From the NCBI GenBank assembly GCA_000824845.1, contig CCNC01000138.1:62001-126000 (forward strand): a stretch of 64,000 nt of DNA. Direction: 5' to 3'. This DNA comes from Mesorhizobium sp. ORS 3359 (GTDB lineage: Bacteria; Pseudomonadota; Alphaproteobacteria; Rhizobiales; Rhizobiaceae). Numbering within the stretch: position 1 is the first letter of the stretch; each line of letters begins with the position of its first letter. A model generated the notes under the pieces. The model made no database searches and had not been told where the DNA came from. It was given only the letters and a program-made list of their open reading frames with translations. Positions 58,001-64,000 of this stretch are shown piece by piece. A program made the position numbers and the translations under genes.

Positions 58001-58216
58001 GCGTCAAGCTGGAGCACCCCCCATCCGTCTCGGCGCTAGCGCGCCGATCCACCTTCTCCCACAAGGGGAGAAGGAAAGACCGCGCCGGCGCCGCTGCCAA
58101 TCGCAAACGCTGGTGATTGACTAAGGCGTGAGCGCCGGATTCCCCTTCTCCCCTTGTGGGAGAAGGTGGCTTGTCGCAAAGCGACAAGACGGATGAGGGG
58201 TGCTCCAGCTTGGCGC
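58001..58216. repeat. Long inverted pair of TTCTCC-type repeats
   Basis: The left arm runs from GCGTCAAGCTGGAGCACCCC through CATCCGTC and TCTCCCACAAGGGGAGAAGG (58001-58074). The right arm, 58143-58216, is its near reverse complement and ends GGTGCTCCAGCTTGGCGC. Each arm has its own internal hairpins. It lies between the convergent VOC and purB genes and could form a stem of about 70 bases. Confidence 0.75.
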
Positions 58217-58237
58217 CAACGCGCGTCTTGCTCGACC

Positions 58238-59545
<1,308 letters not shown>

Positions 59546-59759
59546 CTGTTTTCAGTCCTGCCTGGGAGAAGCGTCGGCCGCGTCCTAACAGAGGTGGGCC
59601 GAATGCTCAACGCCGCTGCCGCGCAAACCAGATGCTTGATGCTCCTGCCTATCACGCCATGGTGAACGAGACGCGCCGTGCGATGCATCCAATCCGGCGT
59701 TCATTTGTTATTGTCGGCCCGTCTCGCATCCGAAGGGGCAAATCCAGCGGAGAACCAGC

Positions 59760-60017
59760 ATGAGCACCGACATCAGCAAGATACGCGGACATATGGAAGT
59801 GATCGGCGCCGATGGCGTCCATATCGGCACCGTCGACAAGGTCGAGGGCGACCGGATCAAGCTGACCAAGGCCGACAGCGGCATGGGCTCGCACAAGGGC
59901 CATCATCATTACATTTCGCTCGCCCTGGTCGCGGAGATCGACGCCCAGAAGGTCTGGCTTTCCGCGAATTCCGATGTCGCCGTCACCTTCGAGGAAGAAA
60001 AGTCCGATCCGACCTGA
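59760..60017 (+). CDS. DUF2171 family small protein
   Basis: The 85-residue protein has the DUF2171 pattern: HMEVIGADGVHIGTVDKVEGDRIKLTK, then HHHYISLALVAEID. It resembles a PRC-barrel-like small beta domain. Role unknown. GGAGAACC precedes the ATG at 59760. It is convergent with the P1 peptidase gene, touching its stop. Confidence 0.87.
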   Translation: MSTDISKIRGHMEVIGADGVHIGTVDKVEGDRIKLTKADSGMGSHKGHHHYISLALVAEIDAQKVWLSANSDVAVTFEEEKSDPT

Positions 60018-61040
60018 TTAGCTTCGGCGCGACGACCAGACGGGAAACAGATCGCCTTCGGCCGGCGTCGCGGCATGGACGCCGCGGCTAATCGCGCGCG
60101 CCATGGTGGCGCCGGCCGCCGCGAACAGGTCTATCGCGGCATCGGCGCCGAGCTCGATGCCGCTCCTGCCGGTCGCCAGGGCGAACACCAGATCGCCGTC
60201 CGCCGGCGTATGGGTCGGCCAGATGGCGCGGGCAAAGCCGTCATGCGCCGAAATCGCCAGCCGCTTGGCGGCGGCCTTGGTCAGCACGGCGTCGGTGGCG
60301 ATGACGGCGATGGTGGTGCTGCCGGCTTCGCCATGTCCGCCGACACGCCTGTCGCGGTATTTCAGCAGGATCTTCCTGGCATCTTCGGGCATGGGCTCTG
60401 GATAGCCCAGGCCGCCGAATTCGTCGCCGATCTCGAAGGGCGCCGCCCAGAAATGGCAGCTGCCGCCGACTGTCACCGAGCCGGTGGGATTGACGGCGGC
60501 CAGCGCGCCGATGGTGACGCCGCTGTCGAGCACGGTCGAAGCCGAGCCCAGTCCACCTTTCAACCCGGAGGTCAGCGCGCCGGTGCCGGCGCCGGCCGTG
60601 CCGACGGCGAAATCCGCGGTCGCCGCCTGCACGGCGTCATAGCCGAGCTCGCGATAGGGCGGATAACGGCCCCAATCCTTGTCGCCGCCGTTGCGCAGGT
60701 CGAACAGGATCGCGGCCGGCACGATCGGCACGCGGAAGCCGCCGACCTCGACGCCGATGTTCTTCTCGCGCAGCGCCGCCTGCACGCCGGAAGCGGCGTC
60801 GAGGCCGAAGGCGGAGCCGCCGGACAGCACGACGGCGTGGATGGTCGCGATCGAATTCTGCGGCTCGAGCAGGTCGGTCTCGCGCGTTCCCGGCGCGCCG
60901 CCCAGCACCTGGATACCGGCAACCGCGGGCTCATCGCAAAGCACCACCGTGACGCCGGATTTAAGTCTGGCGTCGGCGGCATTGCCGACGCGAAGGCCGG
61001 CAACGTCGGTGATCAGATTGCGCGGTCCGGTGCGGAACAT
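60018..61040 (-). CDS. P1 family peptidase (DmpA/L-aminopeptidase type)
   Basis: The 340-residue protein belongs to the DmpA family, Ntn-type enzymes that cut themselves at a Gly-Ser bond. NLITDVAGLRVGNA is the N-terminal signature, GGSAFGLDAASGVQAAL a conserved segment, and TSGLKGGLGSAS holds the likely cleavage Ser. Members release N-terminal residues or cleave beta-peptides. The ATG overlaps the stop of the upstream binding-protein gene in TGATG, so both are made together. Confidence 0.9.
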   Translation of the reverse strand: MFRTGPRNLITDVAGLRVGNAADARLKSGVTVVLCDEPAVAGIQVLGGAPGTRETDLLEPQNSIATIHAVVLSGGSAFGLDAASGVQAALREKNIGVEVGGFRVPIVPAAILFDLRNGGDKDWGRYPPYRELGYDAVQAATADFAVGTAGAGTGALTSGLKGGLGSASTVLDSGVTIGALAAVNPTGSVTVGGSCHFWAAPFEIGDEFGGLGYPEPMPEDARKILLKYRDRRVGGHGEAGSTTIAVIATDAVLTKAAAKRLAISAHDGFARAIWPTHTPADGDLVFALATGRSGIELGADAAIDLFAAAGATMARAISRGVHAATPAEGDLFPVWSSRRS

Positions 61041-62110
61041 CACTTGCCCTCCAGCGGTACGAAATGCGTGCCGTCGAAGCGGAAGACGCGGAACGGGTTC
61101 TGGCTGAGGTCGCCCTTGTCGTCGAAACGGATGGTGCCGATCGCGGTCGCGAAATCATGGCCGGTCAGCGCTTGACCGAGCGGCTGGCTGGAGCTTTCCG
61201 CGCCAGCCAGCGCCATCTTGGCGATCTCGACCGCGGCATAGGCCGGCAGCGTGTAGCCGTCCGGCACGATGTTTTTTGCGCCAAAAGCCTGAACCACCTT
61301 GGGATCGGCGACCTCCGACCATTCCGGCGTGGCGATCATCAGCGTGCCGACGGCGTAAGGCACATCGCCAGGCGGCGTGCGCAGGTTTTCGCCCCCGGCA
61401 AAGGTGATGCCAGCGTCGAGTTGGGCGGCATCGCGGCCCATGATCGCGATGTCGTCGCCGTCGCCGCCGGCGAACACCTTTGTCGCGCCTGCCTTCTTCA
61501 GCCGGCCGACCAGCCCGATCTGGTTGTCGAGCTGCGGCCTGAAAGTGTCGGTGAATACCGGCTTCAAGGCTGCCTGTTCGACCGCGGCGCGAAAAGTCTC
61601 GGCCATCTCGCGGCCATAGATGGTGCCGTCATCGATTATGGCGAAGAGGTCGTCGCGCCACAGCCGGGTGAGCTCGGCAGCGACCGCGTTGCGCTCATCG
61701 TCGCCGCGCGGGCCGAGCCGGTAGACCGGCCAGCCGGTCTTGGCGCGCCGGTCGGTCAGGCTTTCGGTGCGCACGCCGACCGTAATGACCGGAATGTTGG
61801 CGTCCTTCAGGATCGGCAGTGCCGCCTCGATCGCCTCGGTGCAGAGAAAGCCCACCACGACATCGACTTTGGCGTCGACGAATTCCTTTGCCGCCGCGGC
61901 GCCGCCATCGGCGGTGCAGGCATCGTCTGCGGTCTTGATCGCAAGGCCGTTCGTCTCTGCCGCTAAGGCTGCGCCGCTCTCAACCTGCTTGCCCAGGATC
62001 GCCGACGGACCGGAAAGCGGCGCCGCAACGCCGACCAGCGTCTCGGCGTCGGCGCTCGCTGCCAGCGATAGCCAGAGCAGCACGGCTGATGTCGTCGTGA
62101 GAAGACGCAT
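61040..62110 (-). CDS. Periplasmic substrate-binding protein, branched-chain amino acid type
   Basis: The protein of about 356 residues has a signal peptide (MRLLTTTSAVLLWLSLAASADA) and a type I periplasmic-binding fold with GVAAPLSGPSAILGKQVESGA near the start and ADDACTADGGAAAAKEFVDA. It resembles LivJ/LivK-type proteins that bring amino acids or similar ligands to ABC permeases, but no permease gene is here. ATG 62110 suits the signal peptide; an upstream in-frame ATG at 62131 is possible. The P1 peptidase follows with a TGATG overlap. Confidence 0.88.
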   Translation of the reverse strand: MRLLTTTSAVLLWLSLAASADAETLVGVAAPLSGPSAILGKQVESGAALAAETNGLAIKTADDACTADGGAAAAKEFVDAKVDVVVGFLCTEAIEAALPILKDANIPVITVGVRTESLTDRRAKTGWPVYRLGPRGDDERNAVAAELTRLWRDDLFAIIDDGTIYGREMAETFRAAVEQAALKPVFTDTFRPQLDNQIGLVGRLKKAGATKVFAGGDGDDIAIMGRDAAQLDAGITFAGGENLRTPPGDVPYAVGTLMIATPEWSEVADPKVVQAFGAKNIVPDGYTLPAYAAVEIAKMALAGAESSSQPLGQALTGHDFATAIGTIRFDDKGDLSQNPFRVFRFDGTHFVPLEGK

Positions 62111-62302
62111 TCGGGCTAAGAGATCCTCCATGCCGGGAATACAGTCCCGACACTATTCCAGGAAATGCCTAAAGGCTGGCTAAGCGGTGCGCAACACGCG
62201 AATTTGCGGATTGCGGTCAAGCACTTCGCCCATGATAGATAACTTGTGGCGTGCAATATGCCGCCATATATAACGAGCTTGTTCCGACAGGTGGATTATC
62301 GC

Positions 62303-62797
62303 GTGCTGAAGATCAATGATATCGGGCCGCAGCACTATCGCGATGCGATGGCGCATTTTGCCGGCCATGTGCACGTGGTGACCACAGACGGGCCTGGCGG
62401 CAAACGCGGCGCGACGGTGATCGCCGCCTGTTCGGTTTCGGACACGCCGCCGACGGTCCTGGTCTGCCTCAACCGCGAGAACGCCAAGAACGAGGCCTTC
62501 ATCAAGAACGGCAGGTTCGCGCTCAACACGCTTGCCTCGGATCAGGAAGCCGTCTCGGTAGGCTTTTCCGGTGTCACCGGGTTGCCGGCGGACGAACGCT
62601 TTGCGCTTGCCGAGTGGGATGTGATCTCGACCGGCGCGCCGACGCTGAAAGGGGCCCTTGCCGTGTTCGACTGCGAGATCATCGACGCCAAGGACCTTGC
62701 CACCCACCGTGTGCTTTTTGGCAAGGTGACAGGCCTGCGCATCGGCGATAATTTGCGGCCGCTGATCTACTATAACCGCGACTATCACGTTCTTTGA
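62303..62797 (+). CDS. RutF-like flavin reductase family protein
   Basis: The protein of about 164 residues has the flavin reductase-like fold: RDAMAHFAGHVHVVTTDGPGG, then ACSVSDTPPTVLVCLNRENA and the terminal YYNRDYHVL, close to E. coli RutF. It supplies reduced flavin to an oxygenase, or works as a stand-alone FMN-binding enzyme. No rutA-type oxygenase is near. The GTG at 62303 follows AGGTGG and fits family length; ATG 62258 would add 15 unusual residues. Confidence 0.85.
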   Translation: MLKINDIGPQHYRDAMAHFAGHVHVVTTDGPGGKRGATVIAACSVSDTPPTVLVCLNRENAKNEAFIKNGRFALNTLASDQEAVSVGFSGVTGLPADERFALAEWDVISTGAPTLKGALAVFDCEIIDAKDLATHRVLFGKVTGLRIGDNLRPLIYYNRDYHVL

Positions 62798-62826
62798 AGC
62801 GTGCAAGCGGGACCCACGGAGACAAG

Positions 62827-63750
62827 ATGACCGCGCCGCGCCCCGCGCCGAAATCGATCGACGAAACGCTCGATCTTTTGACCGCTGCGGACTATGTCGC
62901 GGACCGCCCGCTGGCGACCGTGCTGTTTCTTTCGCTGCGCATGAAGCGGCCCTTGTTCCTCGAAGGCGAGGCGGGCGTCGGCAAGACCGAGATCGCCAAG
63001 GTGCTGGCCGAGGCGCTCGGCCGCCGGCTGATCCGGCTGCAATGCTATGAGGGGCTCGACGTCTCCTCGGCCGTCTATGAGTGGAATTATGCCGCGCAGA
63101 TGATTGAGATCCGCATGGAGGAGGCGGCCGGCAAGGTCGTGCGCTCCGACATGGAGCGTAACGTATTTTCCGAAAAATACCTGATCCGTCGCCCGGTGCT
63201 CGATGCGCTGACCGGCAAGGCCGGCGCGGCCCCGGTGTTCCTGATCGATGAGCTCGACCGCACCGACGAAGCCTTCGAGGCGTTCCTTCTCGAGATCCTG
63301 TCGGACTTCCAGGTTACGGTTCCCGAGCTTGGCACGATCAAGGCGGAGGAGCCGCCGATCGTCATCATCACCACCAACCGCACGCGCGAAATCCACGACG
63401 CGCTGAAGCGGCGCTGCCTTTATCACTGGGTCGATTATCCGAACGCCGAGCGCGAGTTGGAGATCGTGCGCCGCAAGGTGCCGCAGGCGAACCGCCGGCT
63501 GTCGGCAGAGGTCGTGTCCTTTGTCCAGAAGCTGCGCCAGGTCGAGCTGTTCAAGGCGCCAGGCGTCGCCGAAACCATCGACTGGGCCGGCGCGCTCACC
63601 GAGCTTGACAAGGTGGCGCTCGACCCGGAGACCGTGTCCGACACGATCGGCGTGCTTTTGAAATACCAGGACGATATTGCCCGCATCGGTGAGGGCGAGG
63701 GCCGGCGCATCCTCAATGAGGTGAGGGCCGAGCTTTCGGCGGCGGAGTAG
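62827..63750 (+). CDS. MoxR family AAA+ ATPase
   Basis: The 307-residue AAA+ protein has Walker A in LEGEAGVGKTEIAK, Walker B in APVFLIDELDRTDEAFEAFLLE, sensor 1 in VIITTNRTREIHDALKRRC and a late lid domain. It is of the CoxD-like MoxR group, which works as a chaperone with a VWA partner, here the next gene. GGAGACAAG precedes ATG 62827. Confidence 0.92.
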   Translation: MTAPRPAPKSIDETLDLLTAADYVADRPLATVLFLSLRMKRPLFLEGEAGVGKTEIAKVLAEALGRRLIRLQCYEGLDVSSAVYEWNYAAQMIEIRMEEAAGKVVRSDMERNVFSEKYLIRRPVLDALTGKAGAAPVFLIDELDRTDEAFEAFLLEILSDFQVTVPELGTIKAEEPPIVIITTNRTREIHDALKRRCLYHWVDYPNAERELEIVRRKVPQANRRLSAEVVSFVQKLRQVELFKAPGVAETIDWAGALTELDKVALDPETVSDTIGVLLKYQDDIARIGEGEGRRILNEVRAELSAAE

Positions 63751-63755
63751 GGGCG

Positions 63756-64000
63756 ATGCCGTCGCCGCGTCCGGAACCCAAAGAGGCGCGCGCCGATGGG
63801 CGCATCGCCGACAACATCGTCTATTTCGCTCGCGCCTTGCGCAAGGCCGGCATGCGCGTCGGGCCGGCCTCGGTGAAGGACGCCATCGAGGCGGTGCTTG
63901 CCGCCGGCATCGGCTCGCGCGACGATTTCTACTGGACGCTGCATGCGGTGCTGGTCTCGCGGCACGAGGATCATCCGGTCTTCGACGAGGCCTTCCGCCT
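63756..64000 (+). CDS. CoxE-like VWA domain protein (cut by window end)
   Basis: From the ATG at 63756 the frame encodes MPSPRPEPKEARADGRI, then DNIVYFARALRKAGMRVG, RDDFYWTLHAVLVSRHEDH and VFDEAFR, running off the end. This is the N-terminus of a VWA-containing CoxE-like protein. It starts five bases after the MoxR stop, the standard MoxR-CoxE pairing. Confidence 0.8.
   Translation, partial: MPSPRPEPKEARADGRIADNIVYFARALRKAGMRVGPASVKDAIEAVLAAGIGSRDDFYWTLHAVLVSRHEDHPVFDEAFR

Noticed and set aside
58001..58216. Possible CRISPR or transposon ends
   Set aside because: Only one inverted pair, no regular spacing and no cas or transposase gene; copies elsewhere show it is a dispersed structured repeat.

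Overview
The window looks like ordinary chromosome from a GC-rich alphaproteobacterium of the order Hyphomicrobiales, most likely Mesorhizobium or a close Phyllobacteriaceae relative. The basis is the rhizobial suf order (nifS-like, sufB, sufC, sufD, sufS, sufT, sufA), the small-type purL with purS and purQ next to bolA and grxD, the alphaproteobacterial F1-ATPase inhibitor zeta subunit, DUF1127 and DUF3008 small proteins, and dispersed palindromic repeats of rhizobial type. This placement rests on gene content only. I see no prophage, insertion sequence, CRISPR array or conjugation gene.

Layout. 1-3.5 kb: sugar mutarotase/kinase pair, a tiny RiPP-leader-like ORF, an AraC-family remnant, tRNA-Asp and tRNA-Val, and a secreted protein with a duplicated four-cysteine module. 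3.5-18.5 kb: a creatinase-fold/M20 amidohydrolase pair resembling ectoine-degradation enzymes, an M23 peptidase, a fatty acid hydroxylase translationally coupled to a CelD-type acyltransferase, bcp, a large AsmA-like protein, tyrS, a GT39 transferase, a PAP2 phosphatase and a hydrolase. 18.6-26.6 kb: the complete suf Fe-S assembly operon, preceded by a good Irr-type iron control element and carrying one extra unknown gene between sufB and sufC. 26.7-38.5 kb: small enzymes, psuK-psuG, recA, alaS, the icd-(GNAT-like)-gst overlapping operon and trmJ. 38.5-46.3 kb: a membrane protein, murI, an RNB-family ribonuclease, DUF3008, rpsD with a structured leader, ttcA, an inositol monophosphatase-family gene and an MFS exporter. 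46.4-59.5 kb: purine biosynthesis on the minus strand (purB, purC, purS, purQ, purL, then bolA and grxD), interrupted by a MocR regulator with a divergent DUF1127 gene, the zeta subunit, an aldolase, a hydrolase and a VOC protein. 59.7-64 kb: DUF2171, a P1 peptidase coupled to a periplasmic binding protein, a RutF-like flavin reductase, a MoxR ATPase and the start of a CoxE-like VWA gene cut by the window edge.

The gene set is mostly housekeeping. The less explained material is the RiPP-leader-like ORF, the gene embedded in suf, the duplicated secreted protein, the coupled hydroxylase/acyltransferase pair, and two families of structured repeats whose stems vary in sequence but keep their pairing. 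Nothing here stands out as a large, clearly novel multi-gene system. Start codons were chosen by eye from Shine-Dalgarno-like sequence, overlap with neighbours and family length, and several are marked uncertain.
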